Of a DNA stretch of 8,705 nucleotides, positions 1 through 7,600 are shown in pieces. The stretch lies in assembly GCA_964617995.1 (NCBI GenBank), contig CAZTXD010000146.1:1-8705 (forward strand), written 5' to 3'. The position numbers and the translations under genes were made by a program. Positions within the stretch are counted from its first letter, which is position 1. Each line of letters begins with the position of its first letter. The DNA comes from CAZTXD01 sp964617995. Its GTDB lineage: Bacteria > Actinomycetota > Acidimicrobiia > Spongiisociales > ZC4RG35. The notes under the pieces are model-generated. The model did not search any database and was not told the DNA's origin. It worked only from the letters and a program-made list of their open reading frames with translations.

Positions 1-304
1 CGACCATGTCGAGGTTCTCGAATCCGGTCAGGTTCTCGTCCACCGCCGCGTACTGACCCGACAGCCCGATCATCGCCCGCACCTTCTCGGGATCCCGGGT
101 GACGTCGATGCCGGCCACCTCCGCGCTTCCGGCGTCGGGAGGGAGGAGCGTGGTGAGGATACGCACCGCCGTGGTCTTGCCCGCTCCATTCGGTCCGAGC
201 AGTCCCAACACCGATCCCTCGGCGACGTCGAGGTCCAGCCCGTCGAGGGCCCTGACCTCTTTGTAATGCTTGACCAGGCCCTCGGCCCGTATCACGTCTC
301 TCAC
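1..304 (-). CDS. DrrA-type ABC exporter ATP-binding protein (N-terminal part, cut by window edge)
   Basis: This is the nucleotide-binding subunit of an ABC exporter; it hydrolyses ATP at the inner face of the membrane and would work with a separate permease lying beyond position 1. Reading the minus strand from a GTG at 304-302 gives 101 residues before the window ends. The Walker A motif GPNGAGKT is at residues 37-44. The Q-loop glutamine is at about 84 in LSGQYAAVDENLTGFENL. That wording, and TTLLPPDAGSAEVAGIDV before it, are typical of the daunorubicin-resistance (DrrA) family. The signature motif, Walker B and C-terminal part lie outside the window. The start is supported by a perfect AGGAGG on the minus strand (309-314), four bases before GTG; a second in-frame GTG three codons later would be too far from it. 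The gene diverges from a WYL regulator, a common arrangement for regulated exporters. The substrate cannot be inferred. Confidence 0.93.
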   Translation of the reverse strand, partial: MRDVIRAEGLVKHYKEVRALDGLDLDVAEGSVLGLLGPNGAGKTTAVRILTTLLPPDAGSAEVAGIDVTRDPEKVRAMIGLSGQYAAVDENLTGFENLDMV

Positions 305-308
305 GTGA

Positions 309-314
309 CCTCCT
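309..314 (-). promoter_or_regulatory. Strong Shine-Dalgarno of the ABC ATPase gene
   Basis: The minus strand reads AGGAGG, then TCAC, then the GTG start. The other protein genes of the window lack such a clear ribosome-binding site, so this one decides the start of the ABC gene and makes it stand out. Confidence 0.75.
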
Positions 315-330
315 AGCTTTCTTCCTTCGG

Positions 331-361
331 GATGAGACTCGGACCGGGGCCCGAACTCATC
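331..361. repeat. Inverted repeat in the probable 5' leader of the ABC gene
   Basis: The outer arms GATGAG (331-336) and CTCATC (356-361) are perfect complements. The inner arms TCGG (339-342) and CCGA (351-354) extend the stem after a small asymmetric internal loop. CTCATC is repeated directly at 363-368. If the ABC transcript begins near 362, this would be a leader hairpin upstream of the AGGAGG; otherwise it could be a second protein-binding site. No function is shown by sequence alone. Confidence 0.4.
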
Positions 362-380
362 GCTCATCAACCTATCCAAC

Positions 381-405
381 ATTCATGTCAGTTTCTGACC
401 GGAAT
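381..405. promoter_or_regulatory. Candidate operator between the ABC and WYL genes (25-bp imperfect palindrome)
   Basis: The core is GTCAG-TTT-CTGAC at 387-399, flanked symmetrically by ATTC (381-384) and GAAT (402-405). Nine of twelve base pairs around the centre at 393 match. It lies in the divergent promoter region, over the -35 and spacer of the WYL promoter (385-414) and just upstream of a possible -10 (TAGGTT on the minus strand, 369-374) for the ABC gene. A dimeric regulator bound here could control both directions. The obvious candidate is the adjacent WYL protein, but this is inference. Confidence 0.6.
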
Positions 406-414
406 ATCTAGAAT
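385..414 (+). promoter_or_regulatory. Promoter of the WYL regulator, near-leaderless
   Basis: The -35-like ATGTCA (385-390, four of six matches to TTGACA) is followed by an 18-base spacer and TAGAAT (409-414). The expected transcription start near 420-422 is only a few bases before the ATG at 424, and there is no Shine-Dalgarno. An alternative -10, TATCTA (405-410), would put the transcript start at about 417 and make the GTG at 418 a leaderless start. Confidence 0.5.
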
Positions 415-423
415 GCTGTGGTC

Positions 424-1383
424 ATGGCCGACACGACGGCGCGGTTGTTGCGCCTGCTCTCGCTCCTTCAGGCCCACCGGACATGGAGCGGTTCCGAGCT
501 GATGGAGCGCCTGGAGGTGAGCGAGCGTACCCTTCGCCGCGACATATACCGGCTGCGCGATCTTGGATACCCCGTTCAGGCAACGCGGGGACCAACGGGG
601 GGTTACCAGCTGATGGCGGGTCCGGCCCTTCCTCCTCTCCTGCTCGACGACGAGGAGGCGGTGGCGGTCGCCGTCAGCCTCCGCACCGCCGCCGGAGGGA
701 CTGTCTCGGGGATAGAAGAGACGTCGGTGCGGGCTCTGGCCAAGCTGGAGCAAGTGCTGCCGCCGTCGGTTCGCAAGCGGGTGAGCATGTTGCAGTCCAT
801 GGTGTCGCCGGTCATCCGATCGTGGGTGACCGTCGACGCCGAGATCCTCACCACCATCGCCCAGGCGTGCCGCGACCACGAGCGAATCCGCTTCGACTAC
901 CGCAGCCGGGAGGGAGAGCTGACCGAGCGCAATGTCGAGCCCCACCAACTCGTTCCGATCCACCAGCGTTGGTACCTACTCGCCTACGACCGGGATCGTG
1001 AGGATTGGCGTACGTTCCGCCTGGACCGCATCGACTCGCCCCGCCTCACCCGGTTCACATTCGGTCCCCGGCCGATACCCGGCGGCGACCCGGCGGCTTT
1101 CGTGCTTCGCTCACTGGATTCGCGGCCCATGCGTTACGAAGTGCAGGTCCGTTTCCAGGCGGCCGCCGACGACGTCCGCGGGCGCATGCGGACCGGTGAA
1201 GGCGAGGTGGCCGAGCTGGGCGATGACCGCTGCCTGGTGACGCTGTCGGGTGACCACCTGGACTGGCTCGCCTTCCGCATTCTGTGGTTCGACCTCGACT
1301 TCATCATCGAAGGCCCGTCCGAGCTGGTCGACCACCTGCAGGCTCTGGCCGCGCGACTGCAGCGGTCGCTGGCCGCCTCCTAG
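424..1383 (+). CDS. HTH/WYL-domain transcriptional regulator (YafY/PafC-like)
   Basis: This is a DNA-binding regulator of about 319 residues, a usual size for the family. The N-terminal winged helix-turn-helix spans about residues 5-63 (GSELMERLEVSERTLRRDIY is the helix-turn-helix, and GPTGGYQL is the wing). The WYL domain covers about 135-205, with the name-giving RWYLLAYD at 182-189 and the closing TFRLDRI at 197-203. A C-terminal WCX-type region follows to the end. WYL domains are known or thought to sense nucleic-acid or small-molecule ligands; the ligand here is unknown. The gene diverges from an ABC exporter and a palindrome lies between them, so autoregulation and control of the exporter is the simplest reading. 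ATG 424 is preferred because TAGAAT at 409-414 would start transcription near 421; GTG at 418 would add two residues. The stop TAG shares CTAG with the glgA stop on the other strand. Confidence 0.92.
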   Translation: MADTTARLLRLLSLLQAHRTWSGSELMERLEVSERTLRRDIYRLRDLGYPVQATRGPTGGYQLMAGPALPPLLLDDEEAVAVAVSLRTAAGGTVSGIEETSVRALAKLEQVLPPSVRKRVSMLQSMVSPVIRSWVTVDAEILTTIAQACRDHERIRFDYRSREGELTERNVEPHQLVPIHQRWYLLAYDRDREDWRTFRLDRIDSPRLTRFTFGPRPIPGGDPAAFVLRSLDSRPMRYEVQVRFQAAADDVRGRMRTGEGEVAELGDDRCLVTLSGDHLDWLAFRILWFDLDFIIEGPSELVDHLQALAARLQRSLAAS

Positions 1384-2828
1384 GGCTCGGCAGCGGCAAC
1401 AGTCGAATAGAGCTCCTCGTACTCGGCCGCCGCCCGGTCCCAGGAGTTGTCGATCGCCATCCCGTTGCGTTGCAGCGTCCGCCACCCCTTGCGGTCCTCC
1501 CATGCCGAGAGCGCCTCGTTCAGGGCCCACCACAGCCCGCCCTCGTCGAAGTGCTCGAACACGAATCCGGTCCCCGTCAGCATGTCGGGATCCCAATGCT
1601 CGACGGTGTCGGCCAGGCCCCCGGTCTTGCGAACCATCGGCGGGGTCCCGTAGGCGAGGCTGTACATCTGGTTGAGCCCGCTCGGCTCGTACAGGGAAGG
1701 CATCACGAACACGTCGGTGCCGGCTTCGATCCGATGCGACAGGTCCTCTTCGTAGCCGGAGACGAATCGGGCCCGGGCGGGAAAACGGTCCACCAGCCAG
1801 CGCAGTCCTCCTTCGATGTCGGGGTCACCGCTGCCGAGAGCCACGAAGGAGGCTTCCGTCGCTTCGAGGACTCCCGACATCGGCCAGGGCACCAGGTCTA
1901 TCCCCTTTTGGGAGACCAGCCGGCTGATCACGCCGAAAACCGGTGCGCCCTCCCGGTACTCGAGTCCGAGATCCTCCATGAGCTCCCGTTTGTTCCACTC
2001 CTTGCGCCACAGGCTCTTCGCCGAGTAGCGATAGGGGATGCGCACGTCGGTGGTCGGGTTCCAGACGCTGGTGTCGATGCCGTTGAGGATGCCGAAGAGG
2101 ATCCCGGAGCGTTGCCGGAGCAGCCCATCCAGTCCCGCCCCTCCTTCGGGAGTGAGGATCTCCCGGGCGTAGGTGGGGCTGACGGTGGTGACGGCATCGC
2201 TGAGGAGGATCCCCGTTTCCAGAAACCCAACCCGCCCTTCCTCCAGGCTCTCGGATCGCAGGAGGTGGCGATCTCCATCCAAACCGAGGGAGGAGACCAC
2301 CTCCTCGCCGAAGATGCCCTGATAGGCGAGGTTGTGAATGGTGAGGACGCTGCGCGTGTTGCCCAGGACTGGGTCGTGGAGGTAGTCGCTGCGTAGATGG
2401 AGGGGGATCAGCCCCGTCTGCCAGTCGTTGCAGTGGACCACGTCGGGCGACCAGCCCCATCGCCGGCACAGCTCCAGGGCGGCCTTGCCCAGAACGGCGA
2501 ACCGGAGATGCTCGTCCGACGCATCAGTGTAGAGAGTGCCTCGGTGATAGAGGCTGGGTATGTCCACCAGGGTGACCGGCACGTCATCCAGCTCGAGCCG
2601 CTTCACGTCGGCGACCACCCGGTGAGGCCCGAGGTCGAAGCCGAGGAGGTCGGGATCGGCCGGCCGGGGCTCATGACCGTTGGCCACCACGATGTCGTAG
2701 GCCGGCATGACTACCCGCACGTCGTGACCCCGCCGGACCAGCGCCCGAGGAAGCGCCGATGCCACGTCCGCCAGCCCTCCTGTCTTGGCGAACGGCGCCA
2801 CCTCCGACGCCACGAACAACACCCGCAC
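1380..2828 (-). CDS. glgA: Glycogen synthase, ADP-glucose-type, GT5 family
   Basis: This enzyme moves glucose from ADP-glucose (possibly UDP-glucose) to the growing end of alpha-1,4-glucan in the cytoplasm, the elongation step of glycogen storage. The protein has 482 residues, normal for bacterial GlgA, and two Rossmann-like halves (GT-B fold). The N-terminal donor-binding KTGGLADV is at 15-22. HCNDWQTG is at 133-140, HNLAYQG at 165-171, TVSPTYARE at 215-223 and NGIDTSVWNP at 249-258. SRLVSQKG at 302-309 has the expected Arg303 and Lys308. EPSGLNQ at 381-387 has the conserved Glu381, and KTGGLADTV is at 401-409. The residue after EP is Ser where the E. coli enzyme has Cys. All key residues are present, so the gene looks intact. 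The start is GTG, with a CATAAT box seven bases upstream and no clear Shine-Dalgarno. No other glg gene is in the window; it stands alone, convergent with the WYL gene and divergent from a methyltransferase. Confidence 0.97.
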   Translation of the reverse strand: MRVLFVASEVAPFAKTGGLADVASALPRALVRRGHDVRVVMPAYDIVVANGHEPRPADPDLLGFDLGPHRVVADVKRLELDDVPVTLVDIPSLYHRGTLYTDASDEHLRFAVLGKAALELCRRWGWSPDVVHCNDWQTGLIPLHLRSDYLHDPVLGNTRSVLTIHNLAYQGIFGEEVVSSLGLDGDRHLLRSESLEEGRVGFLETGILLSDAVTTVSPTYAREILTPEGGAGLDGLLRQRSGILFGILNGIDTSVWNPTTDVRIPYRYSAKSLWRKEWNKRELMEDLGLEYREGAPVFGVISRLVSQKGIDLVPWPMSGVLEATEASFVALGSGDPDIEGGLRWLVDRFPARARFVSGYEEDLSHRIEAGTDVFVMPSLYEPSGLNQMYSLAYGTPPMVRKTGGLADTVEHWDPDMLTGTGFVFEHFDEGGLWWALNEALSAWEDRKGWRTLQRNGMAIDNSWDRAAAEYEELYSTVAAAEP

Positions 2829-2835
2829 AGCCCCG

Positions 2836-2841
2836 ATTATG
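2836..2841 (-). promoter_or_regulatory. -10 element of glgA, leaderless arrangement
   Basis: The minus strand reads CATAAT (one mismatch to TATAAT), then seven bases, then the GTG of glgA. Transcription would be expected to start at or next to the first base of the start codon, giving a leaderless mRNA. No good -35 is visible; instead the upstream position is taken by the inverted repeat at 2852-2883, which might be an activator or repressor site. Confidence 0.5.
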
Positions 2842-2851
2842 GTTTTTATCA

Positions 2852-2883
2852 GCGAAACGGTGCGGGAAACACACCGTTTTCGC
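2852..2883. promoter_or_regulatory. Inverted repeat between glgA and the methyltransferase gene, candidate operator
   Basis: AAACGGTG (2855-2862) and CACCGTTT (2872-2879) are perfect 8-base complements around a 9-base spacer. GCG (2852-2854) and CGC (2881-2883) extend the symmetry after one extra T at 2880. The element covers roughly -24 to -55 of the glgA promoter and ends 26 bases before the methyltransferase ATG. There is no T-run, and both flanking genes point away, so it is not a terminator. A regulator site is the likely role; the regulator is unknown. Confidence 0.55.
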
Positions 2884-2892
2884 GGGTAGAAC

Positions 2893-2898
2893 CAGAAT
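2893..2898 (+). promoter_or_regulatory. Possible -10 element of the methyltransferase operon
   Basis: CAGAAT lies 11 bases before ATG 2910, in the same setting as the TAGAAT boxes before the WYL gene and htpX. A transcript would start about four or five bases before the ATG. No convincing -35 was found, so support is modest. Confidence 0.35.
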
Positions 2899-2909
2899 CG
2901 AGCGCCTTC

Positions 2910-4013
2910 ATGCCCCCTATGGTGACCGGCGTGCTGCGTGACCGCATCGTCTCACTCATTGCCTCCGACGGGCCGATTCCATTCGAACGGTTCATGGAGA
3001 TGGCGCTGTACGACACCGACGACGGGTTCTTCTCCGCTACCTCCCTGCGGTCCCAGAAGGCCGGCGACTTCCTCACCAGTCCCGAGGTGAGCTCTCTCTT
3101 CGGCGAGACCCTGGCGAGGTTCGTGGACCGGGAGCGGCAGCGCATCGGTGAGCCGTTCCGGCTCATCGAAGTGGCGGGAGGGTCGGGTTCGCTGCTGGGT
3201 CCTCTCCTCGAGGTCGAGCCCTTCGAGGCATGGGCAGTGGAGGTGTCGCCCGCGGCGCGGGAAGCTCTCGGTGGGGTCGTGGGGGCGGATCGGGTCGTTG
3301 CATCCCTGGCTGATCTGGGCGCCTCCGTCAGGGGGACGATCCTGGCCAACGAGTTGATCGACAACCTTCCCATGGCAGTGGCGCAGATGACCGAGGGTCG
3401 GTGGAGGGAACGCTGGGTCGGTCTCGACGGTGAGGGCCTCACCTTCGTCGACGCGCCGCCCCGAAGGGAGGTGCAGGTCTGGTTGAGCGATTATGCCGGC
3501 ACGGTCGAGGAAGGATCGTGGGTCGAGGTGCAGGTGGAGGCATGTCGTTGGGTGGAACGAGCCGTGGGACTACTGGAGGCGGGTACGCTCGTCGTCATCG
3601 ACTACGGCGATACCGCCGAGAATCTCGCCCCGCGCCGTCGCGACGGCACCCTCCGCACCTATCGATCACACCACCTCGGGCCCCATCCTCTCGACGAGCC
3701 CGGAGCCACCGACATCACCGCCGACGTCAACTTCACAGCGCTCTCCGATGCCGCACGACGGGCGGGAGCCCAGGTCGAGATCTGGAGACAGGACGACTTC
3801 CTGGCCCGGCACGGACTTCGGGACCAGATCTCCGAGTTGCGCTTCCGCGAGCTCGAGCTGGCACGCTCCGGGAACGAGATGGAACGGCTGCAAGTGCGTA
3901 CGCTCCGCACCGAAGCAGAGACGTTGATGCATCCCCGCGGCCTGGGGGACTTCCGGGTGATGGTTGCCAGGGTCGGGAACGAACCCCAGAGCGGCGACGT
4001 CGAAAGTACATGA
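2910..4013 (+). CDS. MidA/NDUFAF7-family SAM-dependent methyltransferase
   Basis: This is a class I methyltransferase of the COG1565 family. The mitochondrial member NDUFAF7 methylates an arginine of the complex I subunit NDUFS2; the bacterial substrate is generally unproven, so a respiratory NADH dehydrogenase target is only a suggestion. The protein has 367 residues, the usual length. Family landmarks are the N-terminal FERFMEMALY (25-34), GDFLTSPEVSSLFGE (52-66), the SAM-binding glycine loop EVAGGSGSL (87-95), Glu111 at the end of the next strand, ANELIDNLP (146-154), VVIDYGD (228-234), and GTLRTYRSH followed by GATDITADVNFTAL (from 246). The start is uncertain: ATG 2910 and ATG 2919 both fit and neither has a Shine-Dalgarno. 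The open frame continues upstream across glgA, but that part is only antisense to glgA. The stop overlaps the next gene's start as ATGA, so the two are probably translated together. Confidence 0.9.
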   Translation: MPPMVTGVLRDRIVSLIASDGPIPFERFMEMALYDTDDGFFSATSLRSQKAGDFLTSPEVSSLFGETLARFVDRERQRIGEPFRLIEVAGGSGSLLGPLLEVEPFEAWAVEVSPAAREALGGVVGADRVVASLADLGASVRGTILANELIDNLPMAVAQMTEGRWRERWVGLDGEGLTFVDAPPRREVQVWLSDYAGTVEEGSWVEVQVEACRWVERAVGLLEAGTLVVIDYGDTAENLAPRRRDGTLRTYRSHHLGPHPLDEPGATDITADVNFTALSDAARRAGAQVEIWRQDDFLARHGLRDQISELRFRELELARSGNEMERLQVRTLRTEAETLMHPRGLGDFRVMVARVGNEPQSGDVEST

Positions 4014-4492
4014 GGAAGGCATTGCTCCTCGCCCTGACCATCACCGTCGCCGCTTGCGGAGGAGGGGAGGTGGAACAACCCGGAGACACGGCGCCGACCA
4101 CCCCTACCGTCCCCTCCCACACATCCTCGCCGGCGCCCGACGACACGACCACCACCACCGGGCAGAGAGGCGGCTCCCTCCCCGAGGCCGATCAGGCTGT
4201 CGTAGACAGGGCCATCGCCGATCTGGCCGAACACCTCCAGGTTCCCGCCTCTGCGATCACCCTCGTATCGTTCGAACGTGTCACCTGGAACGACGGCAGC
4301 CTGGGCTGCCCACAGCCGGGGATGGCCTACACCCAGGCCCTCGTCGACGGCTCCAGGACGGTCCTCGAAGCGGAGGGCGTCTCCTACTCCTACCACGCCG
4401 GCCAAGACGACGATCCCTTCCTGTGCGAGGACCCGGCCCTGAGGCCCGCCCCCGGATCGTCGGTGACGATCCCTTCCGACGACCAGAGCTAG
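4010..4492 (+). CDS. Putative secreted lipoprotein with a C-terminal GCPQPGMAY module
   Basis: This is a 160-residue protein of unknown function. MRKALLLALTITVAAC is a lipoprotein signal peptide with lipobox VAAC; Cys16 would be lipid-modified, placing the protein on the outer face of the membrane. A Thr/Pro/Ser-rich linker follows (about 20-56, with five Thr in a row at 46-50), then a folded region from about 58. Its first part looks helical (AVVDRAIADLAEHL). The rest carries VTWNDGSLGCPQPGMAY (91-107), a beta-like segment RTVLEAEGVSYSYH (116-129) and FLCEDP (137-142). Cys100 and Cys139 may form a disulfide. I recall similar WxDGSLGCPxPGM...YxYH modules in other uncharacterised secreted bacterial proteins, but I cannot name a Pfam family. 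The ATG overlaps the methyltransferase stop by four bases, so the two are likely co-translated. I cannot assign a role. Confidence 0.85.
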   Translation: MRKALLLALTITVAACGGGEVEQPGDTAPTTPTVPSHTSSPAPDDTTTTTGQRGGSLPEADQAVVDRAIADLAEHLQVPASAITLVSFERVTWNDGSLGCPQPGMAYTQALVDGSRTVLEAEGVSYSYHAGQDDDPFLCEDPALRPAPGSSVTIPSDDQS

Positions 4493-4602
4493 GTCACTCT
4501 CCGTCGCACGCGCCGCCCAGGGTGGTTAGGGTGGCTCCCCGTATACGCATCGGTATATGACTGATGTGGGGAGAAGAGGAATCAGAAAGGGGTCTATCCC
4601 GC
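4493..4602 (+). promoter_or_regulatory. Leader and possible promoter of the subtilase gene
   Basis: This 110-base gap follows the lipoprotein. A weak promoter can be proposed: GTGGCT (4531-4536), a 17-base spacer and TATATG (4554-4559), with transcription from about 4566. AAAGGGG at 4586-4592 is a plausible ribosome-binding site ten bases before ATG 4603. A short direct repeat GGGTGG-TTA-GGGTGG lies at 4520-4534. No terminator with a good stem was found after the lipoprotein stop. Confidence 0.4.
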
Positions 4603-7600
4603 ATGTCGCATACAGCCCGCAAGCCGTTGAGACGCGTACGCACGGCGATGCTCGCCATGATCGTGGCCCTGGCCACCGTCCTCGCCGTACCGGCGACCGG
4701 TCAAACCGATCAAGAGCTCACGGTCCCCGACGACGTGATCGCCGGGATCGAAGCGAACAAGACACCGGCGGTGTACATCGTGATGCTGGAGGACGATCCG
4801 GTCGTCGCCTACGAGGGCGGCATCGCCGGCCTCCCGGCCACCAAGCCGGGCAACGGCCAGAAGATCAATCCCAACTCGGCAAACGTCAAGCGCTATCAGC
4901 GCTACCTCACCGGCAAGCACGACGACGCCCTGGCAGCCGTCGGGGTCGACTCCTCCTCCAAGGTCTACGACTACACCATCACCTTCAACGGGTTCTCGGC
5001 CGTCATGACCGGACTCGACGCCATCGCTCTCAGCAAGCAGGAGGGGGTCGTGGCGGTGTGGGAGAACGAGATGCGCCAGCTCACCACCGACCGTTCGCCC
5101 GAGTATCTCGACATGGACGCCATCTGGTCCAGCCTCGGCGGCCCCGCGAACGCCGGAGAGAACGTGATCATCGGCGTCGTAGACACCGGTATCGATCCCG
5201 AGAACCCCTCGTTCACCGATCAGGCCGACGGGATCGTCCCCACCGGCCACGGCAAGGGCAACCGGGCCCGGGGCGACGTGTACGGTTCGGCTCCCGATCA
5301 CTGGAACGGCATCTGCCAGACCGGTGAGAGGTGGTCCAGGAACGACTGCAACAACAAGCTGATCGGAGCCCGTTGGTTCGCCGACGGCCATACCAATCTC
5401 GATGTGAAGTCCTCCGGCGACTTCCTCTCGGCCCGCGACGCCAACGGTCACGGGAGCCACACCGCCGGGACCGCCGGCGGCAACCAGGTGCAGACCGTGC
5501 TTCCCAACGGGGACACCGTGGAGATATCGGGCATGGCCCCCCGCGCCCGCATCGCCGCCTACAAGGCATGCTGGCAGTCGGGCTGTGCCCTGGCCGACCT
5601 GGTCTCGGCCATCGATGCCGCCGTGGCCGACGGTGTCGACGTGATCAACTACTCCATCGGGTCGAATGCTCCCAGCTTCACCGGTCCGGACGACATCGCC
5701 TTCCTGTTCGCAGCCGATGCGGGTGTGTTCGTGGCGACGTCCAACGGCAACGCCGGACCGGGCGCCAACACCACCGGATCTCCCTCCTCGGCACCGTGGC
5801 TCATCTCGGTAGGGGCCGTCGATCACGGTCGCAACTTCCTCGGCGAGGTGACCCTGGGCGACGATTCCGTCTTCAGCGGTGCCTCCCTCAACGACACCGA
5901 GGTGAGCGGGACCCTCGTCGACGCCGCCGATGCAGGAGACAACCTGTGCAACATCGGCGCTCTCGACGCCGGCGTCGTGGCCGGCAACATCGTCCTGTGT
6001 GAGCGGGGCGTGATCGCCCGGGTCGACAAGTCGGCGGCCGTGGCCGAGGCGGGAGGCATCGGGATGATCATGTTCAACCCGACGCCCGACTCTCTCAACG
6101 CCGACAACCATGTGGTGCCTTCGATCCACGTCGATCACGTAGCCGGCCCCGCCATCAAGGCCTATATCGCCGCTGAAGGCGAAGAGGCCACCGCCACCAT
6201 CCACAAGGGTGGTGTGCTGGGCATCGTCAACGAAAGCGTCATGGCCGGCTTCTCCTCCCGGGGCCTGGGAGCCTCCGAGGACATCGTCAAGCCCGACATC
6301 ATCGCCCCCGGAGTGAACGTGCTGGCGGCCGTGCCGGGCGGAACCGGGTTCATCTCCGGTACTTCGATGGCCAGTCCCCATATCGCCGGCATCGGTGCGT
6401 TGGTGATCCAACAGAACGGAGATTGGTCACCGGCGGCCGTCAAGTCGGCGTTGATGACGACCTCCGATCCGGAGGGCATCCTCAAGGAGAACCAGGTCGA
6501 CCCGGCCACACCGTTCGATCAGGGATCAGGCCTCGTGCAGCCGCTGGCTGCTCTCGATCCGGGTCTCGTATACGACGCCGGCTTCCTCGACTACGTGGCG
6601 TTCCTGTGCGGTAACAGCAACATCGTCGCCCAAGCGTTCTGTGACGATCTCGCCGGGGCCGGGTTCTCGTTCGACGGATCCGACCTCAACCAGCCCAGCA
6701 TCGCCATCGGTTCGCTGGCCGGCTCCCAGACGGTGCCCCGCTCGGTGACGAACGTGGGGCCGGCCGGCACATACGACGTGTCGGTGGTCGCCCCCGCCGG
6801 GGTGGATGTGGAGGTGAACCCCTCGACGCTGACCCTGGCGTCCGGCGAGACCGCGACCTACGAGGTGACGTTCACCGCGACGGGCAGCGCCGTCTTCGGG
6901 ACGTTCGTGTTCGGATCGCTGACATGGTCCGACGGCACCCGGGATGTGAGCAGCGCCCTGGCCATCCGTCCGGTGCAGGCGGCAGCCCCCGCGGAGGTGT
7001 TCGGTGAGGGCACTGCGGGCAACCTCGCCTTCGAGATCGGGTTCGGCTACTCCGGTGACTACACCGCCGCCGCCCACGGGCTGGAGGCAGCGAACCAGAT
7101 GCCGGACAACGTGGTCGATGATCCCGCCAACGACATCAACACGGCGTTGGCCACCGGGGTCGGTGTCACGTTCCACCAGGTCACGATCGATCCCGGCACC
7201 GCCCACACCCGGTTCGCGCTCTTCGACGACTACACGGATGGCGACGACGACCTCGATCTGTACATATTCGGGCCCTGCACGGCGGGCTGCCCGTTCGTGG
7301 GCGGGTCCGGGTCGCCGACCTCGGCCGAGCAGGTGGACATGTCGGTGCCGGTAGCGGGGATCTATATCGCCGTGGTTCACGGTTGGGAGACCGACGGACC
7401 CGACGCCAACTACACGCTGTTCAGCTGGAACGTCGACGCCGACCCCTCGGCCGACGACGAGTCGCTGGTGATCGAGTCGGCTCCGGCGTCGGCCACGACC
7501 GGAGCGGTGGAGACGATCGAGCTCTCCTGGTCGGGCCTCGAAGCCGACGACAAGTACCTCGGAGCCATCTCCCACAGCGACTCAGGGGGGGTGTTCCGGC

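Noticed and set aside
1284..2396. A 370-residue plus-strand frame opposite glgA
   Set aside because: It is an antisense shadow of glgA, which has all family motifs on the minus strand.
2397..2909. Upstream in-frame extension of the methyltransferase gene
   Set aside because: The extra 171 residues are antisense to glgA and unlike the family; MidA proteins begin near the LRDRI...FERFMEMALY segment, so the start is at 2910 or 2919.
4520..4534. GGGTGG-TTA-GGGTGG direct repeat before the subtilase
   Set aside because: Short and G-rich; two copies are likely by chance here, and no palindrome or clear promoter relation was seen.
4564..4602. ATG 4564 as start of the subtilase
   Set aside because: It would put 13 mostly charged residues before the signal peptide and lies at the expected transcription start; ATG 4603 has a ribosome-binding site and a normal signal peptide.
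4594..6411. A 605-residue open frame on the minus strand inside the subtilase gene
   Set aside because: It is the antisense of a clear S8 protease; its translation is His/Gly/Val/Asp-rich with no recognisable domain. Long antisense frames are expected in GC-rich coding DNA.
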